From assembly GCF_016862795.1 (NCBI RefSeq), contig NZ_BONQ01000187.1, forward strand, positions 1 to 60,113: a stretch of DNA of 60,113 nucleotides, given 5' to 3'. The stretch comes from Dactylosporangium siamense. Lineage in GTDB: Bacteria; Actinomycetota; Actinomycetes; Mycobacteriales; Micromonosporaceae. Under the pieces are notes generated by a model that was not told where the DNA came from, ran no database searches, and saw only the letters and a program-made list of their open reading frames with translations. Every line of letters begins with the position of its first letter. The first letter of the stretch is position 1. The translations under genes and the position numbers were made by a program. This document shows, piece after piece, positions 1 through 8,842 of the stretch.

Positions 1-42
1 CGTGGTCGCTGTTTCCACCGGGCTGGGGTGGATCTTCCCGGT

Positions 43-331
43 GATCGAAGTCGCTTCATGGCTGGCTGGGTGGTCGGGCGGTCAGCACACGATTTTGGTC
101 GCCGGTCATTGGCCCAAGGTTCGTGGGCGGTGGCAGTTGCGGCAACGCTGGCGGCGTGCGCCACGTGATCGAAGGATCGCGGCGGTCGTGTGGGCGGCCA
201 GCGCGCGGCATCGATCATGGCGGAGGGCGGCCCAGGGCGACGCCAGGGCCGGCGCGCTGTACTTCGATCGAAGTTGGTTGGGTCGTGAGCGGGTGGTGCG
301 GTCCTTTGATCGGTGCAGCGCATGATCGAAG
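43..331. repeat. Intergenic GATCGAAG repeat cluster
   Basis: No convincing gene is seen in bases 1-436. The 8-mer GATCGAAG occurs at 43-50, 167-174, 266-273 and 324-331; the third copy is half of the perfect palindrome CTTCGATCGAAG (262-273). Another copy lies at about 34392, before the TPR protein gene. Four copies in about 290 bp is far above chance. The open frames here look like high-GC shadows. Function is unknown: a binding site, a chromosome-organising site or a degenerate repeat family are all possible. Confidence 0.5.
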
Positions 332-383
332 CGGTGCCAGCTGGGTCGGCGTTTCGGGGCGCCGGATGGGTGATCTTCGGTGG

Positions 384-410
384 GATCACACATTATCTAT
401 GTGTGTGATC
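384..410. promoter_or_regulatory. Inverted repeat downstream of AraC gene
   Basis: A perfect 9-bp inverted repeat GATCACACA (384-392) / TGTGTGATC (402-410) encloses a 9-nt centre, TTATCTATG. The 11-mer TTATCTATGTG is repeated just to the right (416-426). The site lies 27 bp past the stop of the leftward AraC gene. It has no T-tract, so it could be an operator for an unseen gene to the left or a weak hairpin. Confidence 0.35.
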
Positions 411-436
411 GTTCCTTATCTATGTGGGTGCTTGGG

Positions 437-1315
437 TCAGGCGGGGCGGGGGGTCAGGGGGGTCAGGCGGCCCGGCAGGGATGAGCGCTGGTGGGGGACG
501 CGGGGGGCGGCGGGGGAGCGCAGCAGGGCGGCCCGGAACGCGCCCGGCGCCTGGCCGGTCTCGCGGCCGAAGAAGCGCCCGAAGTTCGTCGGCTCGTCGA
601 AGCCGAGCCGGCGGCCGACCTCGGCGACCGGTAGGTCGCTGGTGGCGAGGAGGCGCTTGGCCTCCAGGGCGATCCGCTCGTCGATGAGCTGTTTCGCGCT
701 GCGGCCGGTCACCGCGAGGCTGGCCCTGGTGAGCGTGCGGACGGAGCAGCGCAGCGTCTCGGCGTAGTCCTCCACCCGGCGGTGGGTGAGGTCGCGTTCG
801 ATCTCGGTCCGCAGCAGTTCGATGAGGTTCGCGGCGGGGCCGGAGCGGGGCGGAGGTGCCAGGGCGACGATCCGCATGAGCAGGACCGCGACCTGGTGGG
901 CGAGGAGGGTGCGGCTCAGGTGGCCGCCGTCGCTGCGGGCCCGGTCGACCGCGATCTGGGCGATCTCCGCGACGATCGCCTCCTCGTCCTCGCCGGCGGG
1001 TTGCCAGCAGGCCGGGGCGAACGGGTCCGCCACGAGCTGGACGGGCAGCGGCGGCAGGATCGACGGCGGGAAGGCCAGGACGGTCGCGTCGAAGCCCGCC
1101 TGGCCGCCGAACTGGTGGACCTGGCCCGGCCGCCCCCACAGCAGGGTGCCGGGGCGGCAGGCGTGGGTCACGAAGTCGAGCGTGTGGGTGCCCTGCCCGG
1201 TGCTGGCGAGGATGACGACGTGGTCGTGGGCCCGCTGCGGCGCCCGGTGGGCCGGCAGGTCGCTGAGCCGCGCCGCATCGACGGCCGCGGTCGGGGAAGG
1301 GCCGAGAAGCACCAT
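437..1315 (-). CDS. AraC-family transcriptional regulator
   Basis: A predicted 292-residue cytoplasmic DNA-binding regulator. The N-terminal half looks like a cupin-type ligand-sensing domain (RPGTLLWGRPGQVHQFG). The C-terminal ~100 residues carry the two helix-turn-helix motifs of AraC/XylS proteins, with the second recognisable in EVGRRLGFDEPTNFGRFFGRETG. A Pro/Arg-rich tail follows. The ATG at 1315 was chosen; an in-frame TTG at 1336 would add seven residues, and neither has a strong ribosome-binding site. It lies about 40 bp downstream of the hemerythrin gene on the same strand, so the two may be cotranscribed. The ligand is unknown. Confidence 0.85.
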   Translation of the reverse strand: MVLLGPSPTAAVDAARLSDLPAHRAPQRAHDHVVILASTGQGTHTLDFVTHACRPGTLLWGRPGQVHQFGGQAGFDATVLAFPPSILPPLPVQLVADPFAPACWQPAGEDEEAIVAEIAQIAVDRARSDGGHLSRTLLAHQVAVLLMRIVALAPPPRSGPAANLIELLRTEIERDLTHRRVEDYAETLRCSVRTLTRASLAVTGRSAKQLIDERIALEAKRLLATSDLPVAEVGRRLGFDEPTNFGRFFGRETGQAPGAFRAALLRSPAAPRVPHQRSSLPGRLTPLTPRPA

Positions 1316-1357
1316 GACCAGGCCGACTGTACCCAAACCCGGACCGGGCGGGAACCC

Positions 1358-1798
1358 TCAGGAAACGCTGATGCCCGCGACGGCCAGTTCCTCGAGGCGG
1401 ACCCGCTCGAACGCGGCACCGATCTCGATGAGTTTGGCGTCGTCGACGGCGTCGCGCAGGGCGGGGAGCACGGTGGTCTCCTCCTCCTCGATGTGGTTGG
1501 CGACGGTGGCGATGAAGTCGTCCAGGCGGTCGGCGAACCCCTCGTCGTCGGGCCCCATCCGCTGCAGGTCGTGGAGCATCCGCTCGGCCTCGTGGTGCTC
1601 GTCGGCGCCGTGGTGTGCCTCGTCGGTGGATAGCGACGGGTACACCTGGAGTTCCTCGGCGTGGCTGTGCGCGGTGAGCCTTGCGGCGATCTCGTCGAGC
1701 AGCAGCTGCCGGTCGCCCGATCCGGCGCGCAGCCGCTCGAAGAGCTGCTCCATGACCCGGTGGTCATTCATGATCAGCGTGACGGCGTCGGATGCCAT
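1358..1798 (-). CDS. Hemerythrin HHE-domain protein
   Basis: A 146-residue all-helical cytoplasmic protein. The hemerythrin-type metal ligands are visible in order: NDH near residue 12, HSHAEE near 45, DEHHEAE near 70 and NHIEEEE near 103, the HxxxE pattern of a diiron four-helix bundle. Such proteins bind O2, NO or peroxide, or hold iron; the sequence does not say which. The ATG at 1798 follows GGGGGAG and fits the domain length. A much longer upstream extension of this frame runs antisense to the next gene and is rejected. It probably heads a two-gene unit with the AraC regulator. Confidence 0.88.
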   Translation of the reverse strand: MASDAVTLIMNDHRVMEQLFERLRAGSGDRQLLLDEIAARLTAHSHAEELQVYPSLSTDEAHHGADEHHEAERMLHDLQRMGPDDEGFADRLDDFIATVANHIEEEETTVLPALRDAVDDAKLIEIGAAFERVRLEELAVAGISVS

Positions 1799-1919
1799 GA
1801 CTCCCCCTGTCGTCGCGGTCACGTTCAGCGTGCACGCATACCCGGCGACAAGAGGTGCCAAACGGTCAAAACGCACCGCACGACGTGCGCGTGCGCGCCG
1901 GCCGTTCGATGATCGAGGC

Positions 1920-2576
1920 ATGAGGTCGTGGCTGTATATCCCCGATATCCGAAATGTCGGAAAAAGCGAGGCGGACGCGCTCGTTGTCGACCTCGAACGC
2001 GCCGGCGACCCGGCCCGGGTGCGGTCGTGGATCGAGACCGTGGGCCGGCCGGCGGTCTGGGCGCGGATCACCAACGACGAGCCGGGCCGGCGCGCCGTGC
2101 GTGCCGTCGTCTCGCCCGCCCTGACCGGGATCTGCGTCGCCGCGGAGTCGGCCAACGAGCTGGCCGCCCTCGCCACCGTCCTCGCCGAGGCGGAGGAGGC
2201 GGTGGGCCTGCCGGTCGGCCGGATCGCGGTGATCCCGCGCCTGGAGTCCGCCGCCGCGGTGCTGCAGGCCGCCGAGATCGCCCGCGCCCCCAGGGTCGCC
2301 CGGCTCCAGCTCGCCGAGGGCCCGCTGATCCGCCGGCTCCGGGTCGAGCCGGGGCGGGACGAGCACGAGCTGCTGTGGGCCCGGTCGATGGTCGTGATCG
2401 GCGGCGCGGCCGCTTCGCTCGAGCCGCCGATTGCCGCGTCGTGCCCGGCCGGCACGGATTGTGAACCGTCCACCGAGGTGCTGCGACGGCTCGGCTTCCG
2501 TGGCCGGACCTGCCTTGACGAGGATCAGGTGCGGATCGCGAACAAGGTATTTGCAAACGCATCGGCATTGGCGTGA
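1920..2576 (+). CDS. CitE-like (HpcH/HpaI superfamily) protein, short
   Basis: A 218-residue protein starting MRSWLYIPDIR, typical of citrate lyase beta/malyl-CoA lyase relatives. VVDLE near residue 20 and IPRLESAAAVLQAAEIA near 100 match the barrel strands that bind substrate and Mg2+. It is much shorter than the usual 270-300 residues. The stretch that normally reads like GxEDLAxD is LAEGPLIRRL here, so the usual metal-binding aspartate appears to be missing. It may be a non-canonical or inactive member. It is divergent from the hemerythrin gene, with about 120 bp between. The family call is fairly secure, the activity is not. Confidence 0.6.
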   Translation: MRSWLYIPDIRNVGKSEADALVVDLERAGDPARVRSWIETVGRPAVWARITNDEPGRRAVRAVVSPALTGICVAAESANELAALATVLAEAEEAVGLPVGRIAVIPRLESAAAVLQAAEIARAPRVARLQLAEGPLIRRLRVEPGRDEHELLWARSMVVIGGAAASLEPPIAASCPAGTDCEPSTEVLRRLGFRGRTCLDEDQVRIANKVFANASALA

Positions 2577-2901
2577 AATTGTGTGGTCAATGACAAGCAT
2601 TAACCCTTTGTGCTGTCGACAATGCGTTGTGTAAGTATTTCGGTACCGTAAAAACCCGGAAACGTCGGCGTTGCGCCGGGCGTCCCCTGAGCGGCGAAAT
2701 CCGGGCCCTTGGCAGCCGTTAGGGTCCGTATGGGTTCGTGTACACCGACCCAACGGATGAGGAAAAACGAGGCGTTCGGCGCTGCATCGCGGACGTCGGT
2801 ATTGACACGGATCGGCCGAGCTGTGATTGTGCTCATCGTCATGCGCCTGCTTGTCAGGACTGACCCGTATTGTCAATCTCGGATGCCTGCGGGGACTCTT
2901 C
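2577..2901 (+). promoter_or_regulatory. Kinase operon upstream region with putative promoter
   Basis: This gap has no gene and is less GC-rich than its flanks. It contains a palindrome CGGTACCG (2641-2648) and a small stem CGGCG-TTG-CGCCG (2666-2678). TTGACA at 2802-2807, 17 bp before GATTGT (2825-2830), is a plausible -35/-10 pair and would give a leader of about 65-70 nt before the GTG at 2902. Confidence 0.4.
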
Positions 2902-5709
2902 GTGACCCAAAGCCAGAGCTCGTCGTCGCTGCCCGTCCCAAGGCAGGAGCGCGACCCTCGGCTGAGTCCCGATCGCCGCCCGACGCGACATGCCATCGCC
3001 GCCAGTGCCGCGCAGCAGCGCGACCCCGGCGGCCGGCGTGAGCGGCCGGGCCGGCGCATCATCGACCAGCTCCGGCTCATCGTTGCACTGCCGCTCGTCG
3101 CCGTCGTCGTGTTCGCCGGCATCGCCCTGGTGACCACCGTGCAGGACGTGAACCGCAGCCGGCAGCTGCAGGAGTACGCCGAGCTCGCCTCCGACGCGGG
3201 CGCCCTGGCCCACGCGTTGCAGCGCGAGCGGGCCGCGGCCGTCAACGTGCTGGTCAACCCGGCGCCGGCGCAGCTGGAGGCCTACTCGTCACAGGTGATG
3301 AGCACCGACGACAACGTCGACGCGTACCGCGACCGCCGCTCCGGCATCAGCGACGTGCCCGACGCCGTCCGCCGCGTCGACAGCAACCTCGACGCCCTGC
3401 CCAACCTGCGCGACCAGGTCCGCAAGGACGCCCGCGCGTCGGTGTCCGGTATCGCGTTCAGCTACCGCATCCTCATCGCCGACCTGCTGTCCTACCGGGA
3501 GTCGGTGGCCCGTTCCGGCGCCCCGACCGAGCTGGCCGACCAGATCCGTGCCGCGGCCGCGCTGTCCCGGGCGGCGGAGGCCCTCGGCCAGCAGCAGGCG
3601 GCCGTCCTGCGCGCCTACGCCGCCGGCGAGCTGACCCCCGCGCTCCAGCAGGAGATCACCGCGACGCGGACCAGCTTCGTCGAGGCCACGGTCCAGTTCA
3701 ACGACCTCGCCCCGGTCGAGTGGCGCAGCTGGTTCGAGCAGGCCAGCACGGGTGAGCAGATCATCGCCGCCCAGCGGCTGCAGGACCAGGTCAACCGCGC
3801 CCGGCCCGGCGAGAAGTTCAACCTCGACACCAGCGGCTGGATCAACGCGATGTCCGGCTGGTCCGGCCTGCTGTTCGGGGTCCAGCAGAAGATCGACGAC
3901 GCGGTCGTGGCCAAGGTCGGCGAACTGCGCGACGAGCAGGTGACCCAGGCCGGTGTCCAGATCGCCGGCGTCGCCCTCGTGCTGCTCATCGCCATCGTGC
4001 TGACCGGTGTCGTGGCCCGGCGGATCACCCGGCGCCTGCGCGCCCTGCACGACGCGGCCCGCGAGGTCGCCTACGACCAGCTGCCCGCGGTCGTCGCGGA
4101 GCTGCGGGCCGCCGCGCCCGGCACGGTCGACCCGGACGAGGTCGCGGACCGGGCCTCGGCGAAGCTCGTCGTCGGCGGCGCGGACGAGGTCGCCGACGTG
4201 GCCCAGGCGTTCCGGGCGGTCCACCGCGAGGCGGTCCGCATCGCCGGTGAGCAGGCCGTCATGCGCTCCAACGTCGCGGAGATCTTCGTCCACCTGTCCC
4301 GCCGCGAGCAGCGACTGGTCGACGCCGTGCTGGCCCAGGTCGACCGGGTCGAGCGCGACGAGACGGACCCGGACCGGCTGCAGGAGCTGTACCAGCTGGA
4401 CCACCTCGCGACCCGGATGGCCCGGATCAACCTGAGCCTGCTCGTGCTGGGCGGCTCCGGCGCCGCCCGCGTCCGCCGCGAGGACGCCCCGATGGGCAAG
4501 GTCCTGCAGGCCGCGATCTCGCAGATCGAGCACTACACCCGGGTCCGCTTCGGCAGCGTCGACGACGACGTCGCGGTCGTGGCCGAGGCGGTCGACGAGA
4601 TCGTGCACCTGCTCGCCGAGCTGCTGGACAACGCGACCGGTTACTCGCCGCCGGAGTCCGAGGTGTGGGTCACCGGCCGGGCCCTCGGTGACCGGATCAT
4701 CCTGCAGATCGTCGACGAGGGCGTGGGTCTGGCGCCGTCGCGGCGCGAGCAGCTCAACCAGCTGCTCGCCCAGCCGCCCGCGATCGACATCGCCGCCGTG
4801 CGGGCCATGGGTCTGACCGTGGTCGGGCACATCGCGGCCCGGTACCAGATCCAGGTGCAGCTGCGGCCCGGCCAGCACGGCGGTACCCTCGCCGAGGTCG
4901 TCATCCCCAAGGACGTGTTCCGGCCGATCATGGCCGCGGAGCGCCAGCCGCAACTCGCGCCGTCCATCGTCGCGGGCCCGCCCGCCGGCTACAGCACGAC
5001 TGCCGGCAACGGCAATGGCAACGGCGGCAACGGGGGTGCGCCGGCCCGCCCGGTCGCCGCGGAGCTGTTCACGCCCGCGCCGCGCACCGCACCGCCGAGC
5101 CTGTTCGACGTGCCGACCCAGGAGTACCGGGTCGCGTCGCCGAGCCCGACGGCCGAGTACACCCAGGACTATTCGCAGGACTACTCGCACGGTCAGGCGC
5201 AGACGCAGAGCTTCGCGGCCGTGCAGGACTACGCGCCGCCCCGCGACTACCGCACCGCCACGCCGATGCCACCGGGGCCGGGCGCCTGGCCGCCCCTGCC
5301 GGAGCCGGACGTGCCGTCGATCCTCGCCGACGCCGACGACTCGATCGAGCTGCCGATCTTCCAGTCGGTCAACGGCTGGTTCAAGACCACCGAGGTGCCG
5401 GTCGAGGTCGCCGTCCCGAGTGCGTACACCGTCGCCGCCGTCCCCGTCGCGGAGGAGCCCCCCAACTGGGAGTCCAGCGCCGATGAAGGCTGGCGCGCCG
5501 CTCAGCAGGCGGCCACGCCCGATGTCAGCTCGATGACCGCGTCGGGCCTGCCCGTCCGCGCACCGCAGCGGCATCTGGTCCCGGGCGCCGCCGTGCCGTC
5601 GCAGGTGGACCGTTCCACCACGCCGCGCCGCGACCCCAGCAAGGTCGCCGCGGCGATGTCCGCCTACGCCCGCGGTGTGGCCGGCCGACGGCCGGCCGGC
5701 GGCTCCTGA
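2902..5709 (+). CDS. NIT-domain membrane sensor histidine kinase (conservon CvnA type)
   Basis: A 935-residue membrane kinase. Membrane helix 1 is at about residues 57-79 and helix 2 at about 352-372; between them lies a ~270-residue extracytoplasmic helical region with HALQRERAAAVNVL, characteristic of nitrate/nitrite-sensing (NIT) domains. A HAMP-like linker, a phosphoacceptor-type segment with LDHLATRM (about residue 500) and an ATPase domain with LLDNATGYSPP (about 575) follow. The last ~240 residues are a low-complexity Pro/Gln/Tyr tail with YSQDYS repeats. The start is GTG 2902 after GGGGA; earlier in-frame starts add Cys-rich shadow sequence. A roadblock and a GTPase gene follow, as in streptomycete conservons. 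The ligand need not be nitrate. Confidence 0.85.
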   Translation: MTQSQSSSSLPVPRQERDPRLSPDRRPTRHAIAASAAQQRDPGGRRERPGRRIIDQLRLIVALPLVAVVVFAGIALVTTVQDVNRSRQLQEYAELASDAGALAHALQRERAAAVNVLVNPAPAQLEAYSSQVMSTDDNVDAYRDRRSGISDVPDAVRRVDSNLDALPNLRDQVRKDARASVSGIAFSYRILIADLLSYRESVARSGAPTELADQIRAAAALSRAAEALGQQQAAVLRAYAAGELTPALQQEITATRTSFVEATVQFNDLAPVEWRSWFEQASTGEQIIAAQRLQDQVNRARPGEKFNLDTSGWINAMSGWSGLLFGVQQKIDDAVVAKVGELRDEQVTQAGVQIAGVALVLLIAIVLTGVVARRITRRLRALHDAAREVAYDQLPAVVAELRAAAPGTVDPDEVADRASAKLVVGGADEVADVAQAFRAVHREAVRIAGEQAVMRSNVAEIFVHLSRREQRLVDAVLAQVDRVERDETDPDRLQELYQLDHLATRMARINLSLLVLGGSGAARVRREDAPMGKVLQAAISQIEHYTRVRFGSVDDDVAVVAEAVDEIVHLLAELLDNATGYSPPESEVWVTGRALGDRIILQIVDEGVGLAPSRREQLNQLLAQPPAIDIAAVRAMGLTVVGHIAARYQIQVQLRPGQHGGTLAEVVIPKDVFRPIMAAERQPQLAPSIVAGPPAGYSTTAGNGNGNGGNGGAPARPVAAELFTPAPRTAPPSLFDVPTQEYRVASPSPTAEYTQDYSQDYSHGQAQTQSFAAVQDYAPPRDYRTATPMPPGPGAWPPLPEPDVPSILADADDSIELPIFQSVNGWFKTTEVPVEVAVPSAYTVAAVPVAEEPPNWESSADEGWRAAQQAATPDVSSMTASGLPVRAPQRHLVPGAAVPSQVDRSTTPRRDPSKVAAAMSAYARGVAGRRPAGGS

Positions 5710-5741
5710 AGTACCAAGAACAGCAAGAGAGGACCATTTCT

Positions 5742-6137
5742 GTGACCGACCCGAGTAATCTCGGTTGGCTGCTGGACAACTTTGCGAGCCGCACCCCGGA
5801 TGTCAGCCATGCGCTGGCGATCTCCACCGACGGGCTGGTCCTGGCCCATACCCGGGCACTGCCGCGCGACCGTGCCGACCAGCTGGCCGCCACCGGCAGC
5901 GGCCTGGTCGCGCTGCTCGCCGGCGCGGCGCGGTTCTTCGAGGCCGGCAACGTGGTCTCCAACGTGACCCAGCTCGACGGCGGCTTCATGTTCTGCATGG
6001 CGTTCAGCGACGGCGCGTCGCTGCTGGTGCTCGCCTCACCGCACGCCGACGTGGGCAAGGTGTCCTACGAGATGACCGAGCTGGCCAACCGGATCGGTGA
6101 CGCGCTGTCCCCGACCGTGCGTGGGGCGCCGGCATGA
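5742..6137 (+). CDS. Roadblock/LC7-domain protein (CvnB type)
   Basis: A 131-residue single-domain protein with the roadblock/LC7 fold pattern: SHALAISTDGLVLAHT near residue 22, a RADQLAATGSGL helix and a final helix VGKSYEMTELANRI-like segment. These small proteins dimerise and are thought to link the conservon kinase to its GTPase. GTG 5742 follows AAGAGAGGA at good distance. Its stop overlaps the GTPase start in an ATGA junction, indicating translational coupling. Confidence 0.88.
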   Translation: MTDPSNLGWLLDNFASRTPDVSHALAISTDGLVLAHTRALPRDRADQLAATGSGLVALLAGAARFFEAGNVVSNVTQLDGGFMFCMAFSDGASLLVLASPHADVGKVSYEMTELANRIGDALSPTVRGAPA

Positions 6138-6709
6138 CGGCACCGGGACGCGGACGGCCCACCGCCGTCAAGATCATCATTGCCGGCGGGTTCGGGGCCG
6201 GCAAGACCACCCTCGTCGGGGCCATCTCGGAGATCCCGCCGGTGACGACCGAGGCCGTGATGACCGCGGCCAGCCTCGGGCACGACGACGCCACCCTCGT
6301 GCCGGACAAGGGCAGCACCACCGTCGCCATGGACTTCGGCCGGATCACGCTGTACCAGGACCTCGTGCTCTACCTGTTCGGCACGCCCGGGCAGAAGCGG
6401 TTCTGGTTCATGTGGGACGAGCTGTGCCGTGGCGCGATCGGCGCCGTGGTCATCGCCGACACGCGCCGGCTGGCGGACTGCTTCGGCGCGATCGACTTCT
6501 TCGACAACCGGCGGCTGCCGTACGTCATCGCGGTCAACCACTTCGAAGGCGCGGCCAAGTATCACCTCGAGGACGTCCGCGAGGCCCTGGCGGTCAGCCG
6601 GGGAGTCCCGATGATCAACGCCGATGTCCGGTCGCGCGCGTCCGCCAAGGAGATCCTGGTCGCCGTGACCGAACACGCGCTCGCACAGCGCACCGGCGGG
6701 CGTCGCTGA
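6134..6709 (+). CDS. Small GTP-binding protein (CvnD type)
   Basis: A 191-residue Ras-like ATP/GTP-binding protein. Walker A is GGFGAGKTT (about residues 18-26). The switch II region reads FGTPGQKRF (about 79) where DxPGQ is usual, and the base-recognition loop is NHFE instead of NKxD. Both variations are normal for this bacterial conservon/MglA-like family. It is translationally coupled to the roadblock gene. In the canonical order a DUF742 gene sits between these two; it is absent here. The output is probably a membrane-proximal protein complex rather than direct DNA binding. Confidence 0.87.
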   Translation: MTAPGRGRPTAVKIIIAGGFGAGKTTLVGAISEIPPVTTEAVMTAASLGHDDATLVPDKGSTTVAMDFGRITLYQDLVLYLFGTPGQKRFWFMWDELCRGAIGAVVIADTRRLADCFGAIDFFDNRRLPYVIAVNHFEGAAKYHLEDVREALAVSRGVPMINADVRSRASAKEILVAVTEHALAQRTGGRR

Positions 6710-6776
6710 ACCCTGCGCGAAACCCCCATTGAACCGTTTCACCAACCGCGAACGTACAGACACATAGGGGAGAACC

Positions 6777-7961
6777 ATGCAACGACGATCGCTGGTCAGT
6801 GCGGCACTTGCCGCCGGGCTGCTGTTCGCAGCCGCCGGCTGCGCCGATTCCGACCCGAAGAGCACCAGCGGCGCCGCCGCGTCCACCCTGAAGATCGGCT
6901 TCCTCGGCTCGCTCACCGGCACCTACCAGGCGGTCGGCACCGATCTGAAGAGCGGCTTCGAGCTGTACCTGGCGACGCACGACAACAAGCTCGGCGGCCA
7001 CCCGATCGACCTGAAGATCGCCGATGAGGGCGACGGCGCCCCGACCGCGGTGCCCGCGGCGACGAAGCTCATCAAGGACGACAAGGTCGTCGCGCTGACC
7101 GGCATCGTCGGCGGTGGCTCGGTCGCGGCCGTCGCGCCGCTGCTCGCCGAGGCGAAGATCCCGCTGATCGGCTCCAACGGCCGGCCGGAGCTCAAGGACC
7201 TCAGCGGCGTGTGGACGACCAGCTTCATGTCCACCGACACGGGCCAGTCCATCGCGCAGTACATCAAGGACAAGGTCAACGGCCCGGTCTACGCGATCGG
7301 CCCGGACTACCAGGGCGGTTACGACCAGGTCGGCGGCTTCACCACCGAGTTCCTGAAGCTCGGCGGCACGCTCGTCAACGGCAAGGCAACGTTCACGCCG
7401 TTCCCGACGACGACGAACTTCCTGCCGTTCTTCTCGCAGATCAAGGCGAGCAACGCCAAGGCCGTGTACACGTTCTACGCCGGCAAGGCCGCGATCGACT
7501 TCGTGAAGCAGTACGCCCAGTCCGACGCCAAGGACATCCCGCTGTACTCCGCGGGCTTCCTCACCGAGGGCTCGGTGCTGCAGGCCCAGGGTGACGCCGC
7601 GAAGAACATCCTGAACGTCTGCAACTACTCGCCCGACCTCGACAACGAGGAGAACCGCAAGTTCGTCGCCGCCTGGAAGCAGAAGCACCCGGACGCGACG
7701 CCGACCACGTACGCGATGGCGTCCTACGACGCGGCCGCGGTCCTGGACCGCGCGATCGCGGCGGCCGGCGAGAACCCGACCCCCGAGTCGATCAACGCGG
7801 CCGTCGGCAAGCTCGGCCAGATCCCCTCGCCGCGCGGCAACTGGCAGTTCGGTCCGAAGACCCACTCGCCGATCCAGAAGTGGTACCTGCGGCAGGTCCG
7901 CAACGACGGCCGGGCCCTCGCCAACGTCATGGTGCAGGACCTCGCGACGGTCGGTGCCTGA
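6777..7961 (+). CDS. Branched-chain amino acid/amide-type ABC substrate-binding lipoprotein
   Basis: A 394-residue secreted lipoprotein. The signal peptide ends in the lipobox AAAGC, so Cys 22 would be lipidated. The mature part begins LKIGFLGSLTGTYQAVGTD, the typical first strand of LivJ/LivK-type type I periplasmic-binding proteins, and keeps the Leu/Ile/Val-binding fold over its full length. The start ATG follows AGGGGAG. It is 67 bp after the GTPase gene and begins the transporter set that continues to 11244. The ligand could be an amino acid, urea, an amide or an aromatic acid; the sequence alone does not decide. Confidence 0.9.
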   Translation: MQRRSLVSAALAAGLLFAAAGCADSDPKSTSGAAASTLKIGFLGSLTGTYQAVGTDLKSGFELYLATHDNKLGGHPIDLKIADEGDGAPTAVPAATKLIKDDKVVALTGIVGGGSVAAVAPLLAEAKIPLIGSNGRPELKDLSGVWTTSFMSTDTGQSIAQYIKDKVNGPVYAIGPDYQGGYDQVGGFTTEFLKLGGTLVNGKATFTPFPTTTNFLPFFSQIKASNAKAVYTFYAGKAAIDFVKQYAQSDAKDIPLYSAGFLTEGSVLQAQGDAAKNILNVCNYSPDLDNEENRKFVAAWKQKHPDATPTTYAMASYDAAAVLDRAIAAAGENPTPESINAAVGKLGQIPSPRGNWQFGPKTHSPIQKWYLRQVRNDGRALANVMVQDLATVGA

Positions 7962-7966
7962 CCGAG

Positions 7967-8842
7967 TTGGACGCGTACCTGATCCCGGCGGTCGACGGCG
8001 TGGGCTACGGCCTGCTGCTGTTCGTCGTCGCCGCCGGGCTCACCCTCGCCTTCGGCGTCGGTGACGTGCTCAACCTCGCCCACGGCACGCTGTTCGCCTT
8101 CGGCGCCTACGCGGCGGCGAAGGTCAGCGACGGCACGTGGCTCTCGCTCGCGCTCGCGGTGCTGGTCGGCACCGCGGCCGCGGCGGCGGGCGGCGCGGTG
8201 CTGTCGGCGCTGCTGGTGCCGCTCGCCGGGCGGGGTCACCTGGCCCAGGCGCTGCTGACGTTCGGCGTGGCGCTCGTCGTCGGCGACCTGCTCGTCGGGC
8301 TGTTCGGCCCCGACGAGCTGCCGGTCAAGGTCCCGGCGCTCCTGGACCGGCCGGTCGACATCGCCGGCCACTCCTACCCCGGCTACCGCCTGGCCTTCAT
8401 CGGCGTCGCGGCGCTGATCGCGGTCGTGCTGTACGTCGTCGTCGCCCGGACCCGGGTCGGCAGCCTCGTGCGGGCCACCGTCGACGACCGCGACATGGTC
8501 GCCACGCTGGGCGTCAACCCGTTCATGGTGCGCACCGGGGTCCTCGCGGCCGGCGGCGCGCTCGCCGGGCTCGCCGGCGCGCTCGGCGCCCCGATCATCG
8601 GGCCCGGGCCGCGCACCGCGGACCTCGTGCTCATGCTGTCGCTGGTCGTGGTGGTGCTGGGCGGGCTCGGCTCGATCGGCGGCGCGTTCGTCGCCGCGAT
8701 CGCGGTCGGCGAGATCCAGACCATCGGGGTCACCTCCGAGGTGACCCAGGACTTCGCCCCGTTCCTGCTGTTCGGCGCGATGGCCGTCGTGCTGTCCGCC
8801 CGGGCCCGTGGCCTGCTGACGTCCCGCCGGAGCGCGGCATGA
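7967..8842 (+). CDS. livH: ABC transporter permease, LivH family
   Basis: A predicted 291-residue inner-membrane permease with about eight membrane helices. DVLNLAHGTLFAFGAYAA near residue 28 is the classic LivH signature, and the conserved cytoplasmic loop TRVGSLVRATVDDRDMVATLGVN lies near 165. The start is uncertain: TTG 7967 gives the expected family length, right after the previous stop at 7961, but its ribosome-binding site is poor. The stop overlaps the LivM start (ATGA). Confidence 0.85.
   Translation: MDAYLIPAVDGVGYGLLLFVVAAGLTLAFGVGDVLNLAHGTLFAFGAYAAAKVSDGTWLSLALAVLVGTAAAAAGGAVLSALLVPLAGRGHLAQALLTFGVALVVGDLLVGLFGPDELPVKVPALLDRPVDIAGHSYPGYRLAFIGVAALIAVVLYVVVARTRVGSLVRATVDDRDMVATLGVNPFMVRTGVLAAGGALAGLAGALGAPIIGPGPRTADLVLMLSLVVVVLGGLGSIGGAFVAAIAVGEIQTIGVTSEVTQDFAPFLLFGAMAVVLSARARGLLTSRRSAA

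Noticed and set aside
2-325. 107-codon frame at the left edge
   Set aside because: No recognisable protein features; it spans the GATCGAAG repeats and overlaps equally poor frames on both strands.
1799-2473. N-terminal extension of the hemerythrin frame
   Set aside because: It lies wholly antisense to the CitE-like gene; the ATG at 1798 has a good ribosome-binding site and matches the domain.
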